From Pontibacter deserti (GTDB lineage Bacteria > Bacteroidota > Bacteroidia > Cytophagales > Hymenobacteraceae), in NCBI RefSeq assembly GCF_023630255.1, contig NZ_JALPRS010000001.1, forward strand, positions 2,418,001-2,482,000: DNA of 64,000 bases, written 5' to 3'. The translations under genes were made by a program, and so were the position numbers. Each line of letters opens with the position of its first letter. Position 1 is the first letter of the stretch. The notes beneath the pieces are model-generated. The model saw only the letters and a program-made list of their open reading frames with translations. It did no database searches and had not been told where the DNA came from. Of the stretch, positions 44,583 to 54,779 are shown piece after piece.

Positions 44583-45308
44583 GGTTTATAGTTTCAACCA
44601 TAGTTTCTTTATTGCCATTTCACGCCTTTGCCAGAGCTAAATCCAAAATAATGGTTTCGTAGCATGCGGAGCGCCTATAATTGAATTGTAATCCCGAGCG
44701 TGGTCGAGGGATCTTATATGCCCTATAGTCCAGGTTTACAGTTCTCTAACCTTAGCTATCCTTTCATAGTTTCTTCCTATCCTGGGAGCTTTATTTGCCT
44801 ACCGTTCTATAGTTAGCTTGACTCTCTCGGGACGAGCGGCCCCGTCTTCGGGCATCGCGCTGCTGATTTGAAGCTACCCTCGCTGTGCTCGAGTTGCCTG
44901 CGGCACCGCAATAAATCAAAGGCGCTCCACCCAAAGACTGTGTTCTTTCGATAGCTATAGTTCTTGTTAGGTAGAGGTGTTATAGTTATATATCTTTCTC
45001 GTGGTGGTAGGTTCGTAGGGACAGGTCGCGACCTGTCCGCTCACAGGCTGTAACAATGAAACTATAGCTTCAACTATAGCAGTTACAGAACTGTCCCCTT
45101 GAGGACAAGTGAGAACGGGAGTTCGAAACTTGCGACCGCAGGTCACAGGGGTGCTGAAACAGTAACTATGAAACTATAACAGCAACTATAGCAGTAACAT
45201 CCCCTTTTGACAAGAGGGGAAGGAATGGTTGGATTACTATAACTATAGCAATTGCAAAACTCTTTCCTCTGACACACGAGAAGATTAGAAAGCGGTAAAC
45301 TATAGAAT
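44583..45308. repeat. Repeat-rich gene-free region
   Basis: 726 bp without a plausible gene. It contains many short symmetric units: TCCCGAGCGTGGTCGAGGGA (about 44692), a GC-rich block with CTCGGGACGAGC and CCCGTCTTCGGG (44827-44860), a perfect 20-bp palindrome at 45019-45038, and CCCCTTTTGACAAGAGGGG near 45201. Two imperfect direct copies of an ATGAAACTATA...CAACTATAGCAG unit lie near 45055-45090 and 45166-45200. CTATAG words are unusually dense. It separates the hydrolase operon from the GlcD-like gene. Confidence 0.7.
45019..45038. repeat. Perfect 20-bp palindrome in the repeat-rich gap
   Basis: GGACAGGTCGCGACCTGTCC is perfectly symmetric. There is no T tract, so it is not a standard terminator; it may be a REP-like or protein-binding element. 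Confidence 0.7.
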
Positions 45309-46715
45309 TTATACAAAAATCTTCCCTGGATTTAGGATACCATTCGGGTCGAAGAGCTGTTTTATACCTTTCATCAGGCGTAGTTGTATCTCGTTCAAAG
45401 CAATACCAATATATGGCCTTTGCACCAGGCCAATGCCGTGTTCTCCTGAAATTGTTCCTCCCAATTGCACCACCAGCCTGAAAATCTCTTTTATACCTTC
45501 GGGTAATTTGTGTTGCCAGTCCTCATCGCTCATATCGCCTTTTATGATGTTTACATGCAAGTTTCCATCACCAGCGTGGCCGTAACAAACTGATTTAAAG
45601 TTATACCTGGCTCCTATTTCTTTTACACCATGTAACAGTTTCGGTAATTCAGCCCGTGGCACTACAGTATCTTCCTCTTTATAAACCGAATTCGCTTTAA
45701 CTGCATGGGCCACATTTCGCCGCAGGCGCCACAAGTCTTCTTTCTGCTTTTCTGTATCCGCTACCAATATCTCGTCTATATCGAATTGTTCCAGTACCAG
45801 GTATACCTGTTCTGCTTCTTTAAACAACTGATCCATGTCGTTTCCATCCAGCTCTATCAGCAAGTGTGCCTGTATATCTGCCGGCAAGTTCACATCAATG
45901 CCCAGGTAGCGACCTGACCACTCAATAGCATCACGCTCCATAAACTCAAGCGCCGACGGAACTATACCCGCCATAAACAATTTAGAGACAGCTTCACAAG
46001 CCTGCTCCTCGTCACGAAAAGGCACCAGCATTACAATATTCTGTGGCGGAAATGGTATAAGCTTAAACACAATTTTAGTAATAACGCCGAGAGTCCCTTC
46101 GCTCCCGATCATCAACTGTGTAAGATTATAGCCTGTAGCGTTTTTAAGCACGTTGGCACCAGTCCAGGTTATTTCACCGGATGGCAACACTACTTCCACA
46201 TTCAGTACATAATCTTTAGTTACGCCATACTTTACAGCTCGTGGCCCACCACTACTCTCACTAAGGTTACCGCCTAAAAAGCAGCTGCCTCTACTCGATG
46301 GATCAGGTGGATAGTATAAACCCTTAGCAATAACAGCCTCCTGGAATACCTGGGTAATAACACCCGGCTCTACAGTTGCCTGCAGGTTACGTTCATCTAT
46401 AGTTACAATTTTATTTAGCCGCTCTGTAGAAAGTATAACTCCCTGATGTACAGCTAGTGCACCGCCACTTAGGCCAGTACCAGCTCCACGAGGCGTAACC
46501 GGGATCAGATTTTTATTGCAATACTGCATAATAAGGCTGATCTCAGCAGCGTTCGCAGGTTTAAGAACAACTTCAGGAGCGTAACGAAGATCTTCTGTTT
46601 CATCGTGGGTATAGCGGAGCATGTCATCAGCAGATGCTGGTAAAATTACATTTGCATCTCCAACTATAGCAGCGAAGGCAGCAACGGCTTCCGGAGTAAC
46701 AGTGTTAAATTTCAT
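45309..46715 (-). CDS. FAD-linked oxidase, GlcD/D-lactate dehydrogenase-like
   Basis: Flavoprotein of 468 residues that oxidises a 2-hydroxy acid such as glycolate or D-lactate. The FAD-binding PCMH segment has PRGAGTGLSGGALAV and PDPSSRGSCFLGGNLSESSGG. The FAD-oxidase C-domain has CYGHAGDGNLHVNI and ISGEHGIGLVQRPY. No Fe-S GlcF-like domain follows, so it may work alone or with a separate subunit. It stands alone on the minus strand. Substrate cannot be decided. Confidence 0.88.
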   Translation of the reverse strand: MKFNTVTPEAVAAFAAIVGDANVILPASADDMLRYTHDETEDLRYAPEVVLKPANAAEISLIMQYCNKNLIPVTPRGAGTGLSGGALAVHQGVILSTERLNKIVTIDERNLQATVEPGVITQVFQEAVIAKGLYYPPDPSSRGSCFLGGNLSESSGGPRAVKYGVTKDYVLNVEVVLPSGEITWTGANVLKNATGYNLTQLMIGSEGTLGVITKIVFKLIPFPPQNIVMLVPFRDEEQACEAVSKLFMAGIVPSALEFMERDAIEWSGRYLGIDVNLPADIQAHLLIELDGNDMDQLFKEAEQVYLVLEQFDIDEILVADTEKQKEDLWRLRRNVAHAVKANSVYKEEDTVVPRAELPKLLHGVKEIGARYNFKSVCYGHAGDGNLHVNIIKGDMSDEDWQHKLPEGIKEIFRLVVQLGGTISGEHGIGLVQRPYIGIALNEIQLRLMKGIKQLFDPNGILNPGKIFV

Positions 46716-46789
46716 TTTTAAAAAGCATGGGCATTGGCTATATTAGCAGACCCTATTATTTTATTTACTCACCTTCCTAAAGTAACGTT

Positions 46790-47416
46790 TTGAAAACAGC
46801 TTTTACAACTTCCCTCTTATTTATCTTTTTTATTATCCTGATGGCTTCCTGCCAGTCATCACAGCCGGTATTCAGTAAACGTGGCGACACCTACAAATCA
46901 GCGCGTGAGATTGCAGAAGAAAAACGCCAGGCCCGTAAAGCCCGGAAGCTGGCTCGCAAGAGCGGTAAAGCCGACCCTACCTTAGCTTCTAAAGACCGTA
47001 CAAGCCGCACACGCATGCGTGCCAGCGGAGACATAGAGAAAGTAATTAAAACTGCCCGCTCTTTTACCGGTGTACCATATCGTTGGGGCGGCACTACCCG
47101 TGTAGGCATGGATTGCTCTGGTCTTTTGTGTACTTCTTTCCAAAGCATAGATGTTAAGCTGCCCCGTACATCAGAGGAGCAAAGCCGTTTTGGTAAAGAA
47201 GTTAAAATTAAAAATCTGCAGGAAGGTGATCTTGTCTTCTTCGGGGCCAACAAGTATAGCAACCAGATTACGCACGTAGGCATGGTTACTGAAGTTATAG
47301 ACGACACTAATATTCGGTTCATTCATGCTTCCACAACCTTAGGGGTTATTGAGAATAATCTCTTTTCGGAGCATTATCAGAAGATATTTATTAAAGCGAT
47401 AAGGCCTGCAATTTAA
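46790..47416 (+). CDS. NlpC/P60 (C40) cell-wall peptidase lipoprotein
   Basis: Cleaves peptide cross-bridges in peptidoglycan. It starts at a TTG (46790-46792). A type II signal peptide ends ILMASC with lipidated Cys21. A basic linker (about 40-85, Arg/Lys rich) precedes the NlpC/P60 domain with the catalytic Cys109 in GMDCSGLL, His162 in ITHVGMV and His179 in FIHAST. The 208 residues are typical. Confidence 0.9.
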   Translation: MKTAFTTSLLFIFFIILMASCQSSQPVFSKRGDTYKSAREIAEEKRQARKARKLARKSGKADPTLASKDRTSRTRMRASGDIEKVIKTARSFTGVPYRWGGTTRVGMDCSGLLCTSFQSIDVKLPRTSEEQSRFGKEVKIKNLQEGDLVFFGANKYSNQITHVGMVTEVIDDTNIRFIHASTTLGVIENNLFSEHYQKIFIKAIRPAI

Positions 47417-47573
47417 AGTTCTGAATTCTTCATCTATTAAATTATCCAATTATAAAAATACAAGTATACTTGGTTATAATACAAAATTATACTATAAATT
47501 GATATTGATTTAATTCATTCTACGTACTTATAAGTAGTCGTAACATATTGCACACTAACTACTTGCAAGTACT

Positions 47574-50500
47574 ATGAAACATTTTTACATACTCCTGTTC
47601 TTTTGCGTTGGTTTACTGTTACAAGTACAATTGGCATGGGGACAGGGCGCTACTACAGCTGCTATAAATGGTACAATAAAAGATCAGAGCGGCACTCCAC
47701 TACCTGGCGCTACAATCATTGCTGTACACAACCCCACTAACACACAATATGTAGCCACTACCAATGCCGAAGGATATTACAATATCCAGAACATGCGTGT
47801 AGGTGGCCCTTATACTGTCCGTACGTCGTATGTTGGTTATCAGGAGCAACGCTCAGAAAATATAACTCTTACCCTTGGTCAATCTTCGCGGATTGATTTT
47901 ACCCTCTCAGAGAGCAGCCGCGAGCTTGGTGAAGTGGAGATTATAGGGGAACAAAACGAAATCCTAAACCAGGACCGCACAGGTGCAGCTACTAACGTAT
48001 CAAGAGAACAAATAGAGCGGCTTCCTACATTAAACCGAAGTCTTCAGGACTTTACCCGTCTTACTCCACAGGCCTCAGGTAACTCTATAGCAGGTACTAA
48101 CAACCGCTATAACAACATTACCATAGATGGTGCGGTTAACAACGACGTGTTTGGCCTTTCTTCCAGTGGTACACCGGGTGGCTCTGCAGGAACACAACCT
48201 ATCTCGCTGGACGCCATCCAGGAAATACAGGTGGTGGTAGCCCCTTATGATGTAAAGCAAGGCAACTTTACGGGTGGTGGTATAAATGCTGTTACCCGCT
48301 CCGGTACTAACAAATTTTCAGGATCTGTTTATGGTTTTGGGCGTAACGAAGAGATTATTGGTAAAGCTGTTGAAGGCCCTCGCGTAAAGGCCGATGAATT
48401 TAAAAACTACCAATATGGCGCACGTATAGGCGGGCCTATACTTCAGGATAAACTGTTCTTCTTCTTTAACTATGATGCTACCAGGGTCACAGAGCCTGTT
48501 CGTTTTGCACCTGGCTCTGCTGAATCGCAGATCGATCTTGAAACAGCAGAGGAATTGGCAGGATTTGTACAGGAAACTTATGGCTACGATGTCGGCTCTT
48601 TCGGAACTATAGACCGTGATACAGAAAGTAACAAGTTCTTCGGAAGGCTCGACTGGAACATAACCAATAACCATCAGTTAACCTTACGCCATAATTTTGT
48701 AGATGCTTTTGACGATAACATCTCCAGAACACGTAGCTTTATCCGGTTCGGTAATAATGCTTACCGGTTTAACAGCAAGACCAACAGCTCTGTACTTGAA
48801 CTTAACAGCCGGATCTCCAACGAGATGTCTAATAACCTGATTGTTGGTTACTCACGCATCCGGGAAGAAAGGGATGTAGCCGGAGAGCTTTTCCCACAGG
48901 TAACTATAGATGACCCGCTTGGTGTGTTTGAATTTGGTTCTCAGCGTTCATCTACTGCCAACGAACTTGACCAGGACATTGTTGAGTTTACGGACAACTT
49001 CTCATACTTACTCAACAAACATAACTTTACCATCGGTACGCACAACGAGTTTTTCAACTTCCGGAACCTGTTTATTAACAACTTAAATGGTCGCTGGGAT
49101 TTCAGAAGCCTTTCTGATTTCTATAATGATAACCCTAACCGTGTTCGTGCCAGTTATTCACTCACCGAAGATGAACGTCCGGCAGCAGAATTTGATGCTA
49201 TGCAACTAGGTGTTTACCTGCAGGATGAATATACTGCATCAGAAAGACTAAAACTTACTTTAGGCCTTCGTTTAGATGTACCAATATTCCCTGACGAACC
49301 GGAAGAAAATACAAAACTGGAGAGTGACTTCGCAGACATCTATCCAGGTTTGGAAACAGACCGAACTCCATCCGGAGAGTTTTTATGGGCACCACGCTTT
49401 GGCTTCAACTTCACCCCTACTGTTGATCGTACTTTCCAGATACGGGGTGGTACAGGTATTTTTACAGGACGTGTCCCTTTTGTGTGGCTGTCGAACCAGT
49501 TTGTAAACACAGGAACTATACTGGCAACTATAGACCAGCGTAATCCTGAAACGTTCATTTCTGACCCTGAAGATCAGCAGAGTGCCGGCCCTCCAGCCGC
49601 AAGAGTAGAAGTAAACGTCATCAGCAATGATTTTGAAATTCCGCAGGTATGGCGTAGCAACCTGGCTTTTGATTATACTTTGCCTTATGAAGTTATTGCC
49701 ACTGTAGAAGGTATCTATTCAAAGACTTTGAATGATGTCGTGTATAGTGACCTGAACCTTGTAGCACCAACAGAAACCCTACCTGGTCAGCCTGAACGCT
49801 TTGTGTACCCAGCTGCCCGCCGGATAAATAACGATTATACCAACGTTCTGCTTCTTGATAATACTGACGAAGGCTACAGGTATAACCTTACCGGGCAGCT
49901 TCGCAAAGATTTCGATAATGGGTTACAAACTTCGTTAGCTTATACATATGGCAAGTCAAAAGACGTGAACAGCGGCACAAACTCTACTGCACTTTCTAAC
50001 TATGAATTCAACCAGATTGTAAACAACCCAGGCAATCCAGAACTCTCCTACTCACGTTACGACATACGGCACAGGATAATTGCAACCGGAGGATATACCT
50101 TTAAATTCGGTGAAAACTTTGCTACAGGTGTATCCTTGTTCTACCAGGGCCAGTCCGGGTTACCTTTCACATACTTATATAATGGTGATATTAACAACGA
50201 TGGCAACTTCGGTAACGACCTGATTTATATTCCCCGGGATGCCAATGACATCAACCTGATACCGATAGTAGATGACGATACAGATGAAGTATTATTTACC
50301 GTTGAAGAACAGCGTGAGGCTTTAGAAGCTTTTCTGGCAGACGATGATTACCTGGATGACAACAGAGGTGGGTATGCTGAACGCAATAGAGCCAGAATGC
50401 CATGGACGCATCAGGTTGATTTCCGCCTGCTGCAGGACTTTTATATTAATGCCGGCGACAACCGCCATACTATACAGGTCACGTTTGATATCTTCAATAT

Positions 50501-50696
50501 AGGTAACCTGCTTAACCAAGACTGGGGCCGACAGTACTTTGTAAACAACAGTGCAAACGAGATAATCCGTTACGAAGGCAGAAGCGATGACGGCAATCCA
50601 GAATTCACTTTCAACCCGCGCAACCGCGCGTACAACATCTCACAGTTTGAATCCAGATGGCAGGGACAGTTAGGCCTGAGGTATATCTTTAACTAA
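47574..50696 (+). CDS. Oar-like TonB-dependent outer-membrane protein
   Basis: A 1040-residue outer-membrane protein. The signal peptide (1-23) ends in LAWGQ. A CarboxypepD_reg Ig-like domain follows (about 28-115: AAINGTIKDQSG, PLPGATI), then the plug (SREQIERLPTLNRSLQDFTRLTPQA, TNNRYNNITIDGAVNNDVFG) and a large beta-barrel ending in QGQLGLRYIFN. The absence of a C-terminal SusD partner and the domain order match Oar-type receptors. The upstream region (47417-47573) has short palindromes but no clear promoter match. Ligand unknown. Confidence 0.9.
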   Translation: MKHFYILLFFCVGLLLQVQLAWGQGATTAAINGTIKDQSGTPLPGATIIAVHNPTNTQYVATTNAEGYYNIQNMRVGGPYTVRTSYVGYQEQRSENITLTLGQSSRIDFTLSESSRELGEVEIIGEQNEILNQDRTGAATNVSREQIERLPTLNRSLQDFTRLTPQASGNSIAGTNNRYNNITIDGAVNNDVFGLSSSGTPGGSAGTQPISLDAIQEIQVVVAPYDVKQGNFTGGGINAVTRSGTNKFSGSVYGFGRNEEIIGKAVEGPRVKADEFKNYQYGARIGGPILQDKLFFFFNYDATRVTEPVRFAPGSAESQIDLETAEELAGFVQETYGYDVGSFGTIDRDTESNKFFGRLDWNITNNHQLTLRHNFVDAFDDNISRTRSFIRFGNNAYRFNSKTNSSVLELNSRISNEMSNNLIVGYSRIREERDVAGELFPQVTIDDPLGVFEFGSQRSSTANELDQDIVEFTDNFSYLLNKHNFTIGTHNEFFNFRNLFINNLNGRWDFRSLSDFYNDNPNRVRASYSLTEDERPAAEFDAMQLGVYLQDEYTASERLKLTLGLRLDVPIFPDEPEENTKLESDFADIYPGLETDRTPSGEFLWAPRFGFNFTPTVDRTFQIRGGTGIFTGRVPFVWLSNQFVNTGTILATIDQRNPETFISDPEDQQSAGPPAARVEVNVISNDFEIPQVWRSNLAFDYTLPYEVIATVEGIYSKTLNDVVYSDLNLVAPTETLPGQPERFVYPAARRINNDYTNVLLLDNTDEGYRYNLTGQLRKDFDNGLQTSLAYTYGKSKDVNSGTNSTALSNYEFNQIVNNPGNPELSYSRYDIRHRIIATGGYTFKFGENFATGVSLFYQGQSGLPFTYLYNGDINNDGNFGNDLIYIPRDANDINLIPIVDDDTDEVLFTVEEQREALEAFLADDDYLDDNRGGYAERNRARMPWTHQVDFRLLQDFYINAGDNRHTIQVTFDIFNIGNLLNQDWGRQYFVNNSANEIIRYEGRSDDGNPEFTFNPRNRAYNISQFESRWQGQLGLRYIFN

Positions 50697-50707
50697 AGTG
50701 GTGTTAT

Positions 50708-50757
50708 AAAAAAGAAAAGCCCCGCAGGTAATTTACCTGCGGGGCTTTTCTTTAAAA
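50708..50757. terminator. Strong bidirectional terminator between convergent genes
   Basis: AAAGAAAAGCCCCGCAGGTAA and its mirror form a near-perfect stem of about 20 bp with a tiny loop, ending in T and A runs. Serves both the Oar-like gene and the lipoprotein gene. Confidence 0.95.
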
Positions 50758-50766
50758 ACATACTAA

Positions 50767-51945
50767 TTAGTCTACATATAGGGCAAACTTACCATTTGCT
50801 CCTTTAATGAAAACCATTGTACGAGTTATATTACCGCCTTTGTAAGCAGCAAAAGATACTTCATACTTCTGCTCAACTTCAGCATTTGGGAAAAGCACAT
50901 CCAGACGAGCCGCGATAGCTGCTGCGATTTGCTCATCGCTCCAATAGTTAGTTGAATTAGGATTTGACTGATAGAAATTACCAAAATCTCTTAAATTCTT
51001 CCTGTTTAATTCAGTGCCAAATCCATTTGCATCATCACCAATCCAAGCATAATCTGCAGTTACGAATGCATAAGGAATAGAAAGATCCGGCTCCCAAACA
51101 TTAGCTTTCTTCTTGAACTTCAGAGAAGCTTTTTCAACAGCAGTTGCTGCTTCAACCCATTTTGATCCGTCATATACCATTATTCTCAACCTCTGTACAG
51201 TAGCAGAGCCAGTATAATATGTAAAGCTTACATACTCTACAATACCTTTTCTTACAATTAGGTTATTATTAGTATAGTAGTTAGTCAGGAACTGGTTGAA
51301 GTAGTTAGTAAGAAGAGCATCGCTGTTTGAATCGAAGTTTCTAAACTGACCGTTTCCAGTCGCAGTATACTCTGCATCAGATACATGGTAAATATTCTTC
51401 CAAGCTCCATTTAAGTAGAAGAAAGAATCTTTCTGAGTAGTAACAGTACCATTTGCATCAGACATTTTATATGTTAATGCAACCAGTTGTCTTTCTTGAG
51501 GTGTTGGATACTTTGTCGCCAAATAAGTAGCAATATCACTTTCAGCTGTAAAGTTACTTGTAAGTTTACCCATTGCTGTATATTCTGCATTTGATACGGT
51601 AACTCTAGCAGCAATAGATGTTGTATTATTATACTGAGGATAAGACAACACATTATAAGTAACATTTACCGAAGCGCCGTTACCAAGGTGTGGATAGTTC
51701 TTGTCCAGAATAGCAGGTATTAACGCTGCAGCTTCATCCTCATTAACGAAGTATAAGTTTTTTGCAACGTGAGGCACAGTTGCATCCTTTGAATATACTT
51801 CATAATCAGCCTTCTTAAGTTCAGTTGATACAGTAACTTTATCTGAAGTCTTTGCTTTATCTAGTTCTTCGTATACATCCTCCATTGGGTCACAAGCTGT
51901 GAACACCAACATTAAAGAGGAAAGAAGATATACTAACTTTTTCAT
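50767..51945 (-). CDS. Repeat-built lipoprotein paired with a TonB receptor
   Basis: A 392-residue lipoprotein whose signal ends LMLVFTAC, with Cys18 followed by DPMEDVYEELDK, an acidic start that fits surface export in this phylum. The mature part contains three or four degenerate repeats of about 90 residues, each opening with a [V/S]-x-A-[E/D]-Y-x-x-x-G motif (VSNAEYTAMG, VSDAEYTATG, FVTADYAWIG). Each repeat closes with strands such as VTYKMSDANG, SFTYYTGSAT and VSFAAYKGGNIT. It lies 11 nt downstream of the TonB receptor gene in the same operon, so it is likely a co-receptor or surface binding protein, but it is not SusD-like. Function unknown. Confidence 0.75.
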   Translation of the reverse strand: MKKLVYLLSSLMLVFTACDPMEDVYEELDKAKTSDKVTVSTELKKADYEVYSKDATVPHVAKNLYFVNEDEAAALIPAILDKNYPHLGNGASVNVTYNVLSYPQYNNTTSIAARVTVSNAEYTAMGKLTSNFTAESDIATYLATKYPTPQERQLVALTYKMSDANGTVTTQKDSFFYLNGAWKNIYHVSDAEYTATGNGQFRNFDSNSDALLTNYFNQFLTNYYTNNNLIVRKGIVEYVSFTYYTGSATVQRLRIMVYDGSKWVEAATAVEKASLKFKKKANVWEPDLSIPYAFVTADYAWIGDDANGFGTELNRKNLRDFGNFYQSNPNSTNYWSDEQIAAAIAARLDVLFPNAEVEQKYEVSFAAYKGGNITRTMVFIKGANGKFALYVD

Positions 51946-51956
51946 CTAAGTATTTA

Positions 51957-54524
51957 TTAGAAGTTAATTTTTAATGTAGTTGTCCAGGTTCTGCCTGTAC
52001 CAAAAAATACTGTTGCGTTAGATGCATTGCTAACATCTGGTCCATCTTTTACAACATCAAATGTAGCCTGAGCATCTGAAATATACTCAGTGTTCAGTAC
52101 GTTGTTCACGTTACCGATTAGAGATGCATTTAAACCTGCTACTTTAAATTTGAATACAGCGTTCAGGTCTAGTAACTGGTAAGTTGGCACTTCCCATACT
52201 GATAGACCTTCTTCACCTAGAGTTGTTGGGTCGAAATCTGCAAAGAAATCACCGTAGTAGTTGTAATCAACACCAACTTTCAGTTCTTCAAGTACATTGA
52301 TATCAAGGCCTAAAGCACCTGTAGTTTGAGCAGCATCACCAACTTTAACATCTTTCATGTACATAGCATTGATTGTCTCTATCTCGTTTCTGTCTTCGTC
52401 ATAAAGTGTAACAGGACCAAGATTGCTCTGCCATGTCCAGTCGCCTACTGATACCATACCTCTCAGGCTTACTTTAGAAATAGGACGGTATTCGAAATCA
52501 AGTTCTACACCTTGGTGTAATGCATCTACACCAAGTAAGTTAGCAAAGTATGTCTGGCCATCAACCGTTCTAGACTTAGTGAATGATCTGTCCATCCAAG
52601 AAGTTCTGTAAAGGTTAATGTTAGCGTTAAGTTTTGTTGTTCTGTAACCGTAACCTAACTCGTAGCTTAGAATTTTTTCGTTCTTAGCATCAGGGTTAAC
52701 ATCGTTTTTGTTGTTCAGGAAAACAGCATTGAAGAAAGGAGCTTTCTCGAAGTAACCTACGTTTGCGAACACGTTATGTGCTTCAGTCAGGTTATAGTTA
52801 GCACCACCTTTTACCTGGTATCCGAAGAAGTTCTGGAAATCAGTTTCACGTGCTTCGTCAGTGTTAAGGTAGTTGAAGTAGTCAATTCTCTTGTAAGAAG
52901 TGTTAGAAGCAGCAAGAGAAACAAAAGAAGAAAGTGGACCTGACTTGTATTCACCTTGTAAGAAACCACCTTCCCAAAGTACAGTACCCTGGTCATGATA
53001 GTTATACTTGTCACCTACTTTATATCTTCTGTTAGGGTTGTTTTTATCTCTTGCATCAAGCACATAGTCAGCACCTAACAAGTTAGTAACTTCTTTAAAG
53101 TGAGTGCCTTTGTAATAACGAAGGTCAACACCACCTAATAGGTCAAATTTTTCGTTCAGTGACTTCTGGTATGTGCTTAGTACACCATACCACTTGTGGT
53201 CATTTCTTGAAGCATTCAGGAAGCCCAGTGCACGGCCATCTTCTGAATTCAGGTTAGATTGGTAAACACCATCTAAATCATAAGGAGTTAAAGAACCTTT
53301 ACCACCAATTCTGAAATCGTTCAGGTTACCTGTGTAGGCACCACCACCACCAGTACCGATAGACACATAAGCAGCAGTTGATAAGAATGAAGTCTCATCA
53401 ATAGTCCAGTAATGGTTTAGAGAGAATTGTGGTTTGTGGTAGAAGTTATCTTCTACGTTTACAACTTGTCCATTCAGGTAACCCCAGTCTGCGTTATACT
53501 TTAGTCCAGCATCTGCATTTCTGAAATTTTCAATTGACTGTCTGTTCTGACGCTGGCCGTGACGTTGTGGAGCACCAAAACCAGTTAAAGAAAGCGTGTG
53601 CTTGTCATTAATCAACTTAGAAACGTTGAAGAAATAGTTATAAGCTTCGAACTGAAGACCTTCAGCCCAACCATTACCCTCTGTTTTAGAAGCTGAAACT
53701 GAAACTGCCCAGTTATTTTCTAATAAACCAGTTGAGTAATAAAGTCCCATTTTGTTATAGCCATCGTTACCGATACCATAAGTAATGTTACCACCTTTGA
53801 TTGCGTCTGTGCTTCTTGAAATAATGTTGATAGTACCACCAATTGAAGGTACAGCTACTTTAGAAGCACCAAGACCTCTTTGTACCTGCATAGATTTTGT
53901 AGCATCTGTTAAACCAGCCCAGTTAGACCAGTAAACTCTACCGTTTTCCATGTCGTTTACAGGCACACCGTTAACCATTACAGCAACGTTCTGGCTCTGG
54001 AAACCACGAAGGTTGATACGAGAATCACCGAAACCACCACCTGCTTTAGTAGCATAAACACCTGGCGTTGATTTTAATAACTCAGGAAATTCCTGGTTAC
54101 CTACTTTTTCAACTATCACCTCACTAGTGATTGTAGAAATAGCAACTGGCGTTTCTCTGTCAATTGCGTAGCTGTTTGCAGTTACAAGAATTTCACCAAG
54201 TGAAGACTCGCTTGGTTGAAGTGAGATTGTACCTAAATTTTTTGTACCGTTTAGGCCTGCGATGGAAATCTCTTTCTGAGTAAATCCAACGAAGTTGATA
54301 AGGATTGCAGTTGCATTGGCATCGTCTACTTTTAAAGTAAATGTACCATCTGCAGTTGCAGGAACAGCAATGCTGGTTCCTTTAAGGATTACTGTTGCTC
54401 CTGGAAGAGGATCTTTTGTAGTACCGTCTACAATTTTACCTTTTACAGTTCCCTGAGCAAAAGCACTTACCACAGTAGTAAAACTAATTACTAATGTAAT
54501 AAGGAAAAGTAAACACTTTTTCAT
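51957..54524 (-). CDS. TonB-dependent receptor with CarboxypepD_reg domain
   Basis: An 855-residue outer-membrane receptor. The signal peptide ends AFAQ (about residue 24). The CarboxypepD_reg domain reads GTVKGKIVDGTTKDPLPGA. The plug has SEVIVEKVGNQEFPELLKSTPGV and VNGVPVNDMENGRVYWSNWAG. The barrel ends GRTWTTTLKINF, with the terminal Phe expected of an outer-membrane protein. It is in one operon with the repeat lipoprotein. Codon use is plain and AGTATA-poor compared with neighbours, which suggests high expression. Ligand unknown. Confidence 0.92.
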   Translation of the reverse strand: MKKCLLFLITLVISFTTVVSAFAQGTVKGKIVDGTTKDPLPGATVILKGTSIAVPATADGTFTLKVDDANATAILINFVGFTQKEISIAGLNGTKNLGTISLQPSESSLGEILVTANSYAIDRETPVAISTITSEVIVEKVGNQEFPELLKSTPGVYATKAGGGFGDSRINLRGFQSQNVAVMVNGVPVNDMENGRVYWSNWAGLTDATKSMQVQRGLGASKVAVPSIGGTINIISRSTDAIKGGNITYGIGNDGYNKMGLYYSTGLLENNWAVSVSASKTEGNGWAEGLQFEAYNYFFNVSKLINDKHTLSLTGFGAPQRHGQRQNRQSIENFRNADAGLKYNADWGYLNGQVVNVEDNFYHKPQFSLNHYWTIDETSFLSTAAYVSIGTGGGGAYTGNLNDFRIGGKGSLTPYDLDGVYQSNLNSEDGRALGFLNASRNDHKWYGVLSTYQKSLNEKFDLLGGVDLRYYKGTHFKEVTNLLGADYVLDARDKNNPNRRYKVGDKYNYHDQGTVLWEGGFLQGEYKSGPLSSFVSLAASNTSYKRIDYFNYLNTDEARETDFQNFFGYQVKGGANYNLTEAHNVFANVGYFEKAPFFNAVFLNNKNDVNPDAKNEKILSYELGYGYRTTKLNANINLYRTSWMDRSFTKSRTVDGQTYFANLLGVDALHQGVELDFEYRPISKVSLRGMVSVGDWTWQSNLGPVTLYDEDRNEIETINAMYMKDVKVGDAAQTTGALGLDINVLEELKVGVDYNYYGDFFADFDPTTLGEEGLSVWEVPTYQLLDLNAVFKFKVAGLNASLIGNVNNVLNTEYISDAQATFDVVKDGPDVSNASNATVFFGTGRTWTTTLKINF

Positions 54525-54737
54525 GTAACTAATTTTGGTTGATTGGGTTGAAAGATTATTGGATTATTAAACCGACATTTAACTTTCCGGGCGCAAAGAT
54601 AGCGGAACATTTTCGAACTTTACAAGGCCTTAATTATTTCTTAATGTTCCTAAGTATTATTTATTTAGCTCTATAAATTTATAGCGGAGATTTCACATAT
54701 ATCTGTTGTTTAAAAATAAATATACTTGCGCCATTTT

Positions 54738-54767
54738 TTTGCTTTCTGAAAAATTAATCTATTTTTG
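54738..54767 (+). promoter_or_regulatory. Bacteroidota-type promoter for the tRNA-Ala locus
   Basis: TTTG at 54738-54741 (-33 element) and TATTTTTG at 54760-54767 (TAnnTTTG, -7 element) are 18 nt apart. This is the consensus spacing for the Bacteroidota primary sigma factor. Transcription would begin just before tRNA-like copy A at 54780. Confidence 0.75.
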
Positions 54768-54779
54768 TGGCACATTTAA

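Noticed and set aside
45019-45038. Terminator call for the 20-bp palindrome
   Set aside because: No T tract on either side and no gene ends nearby.
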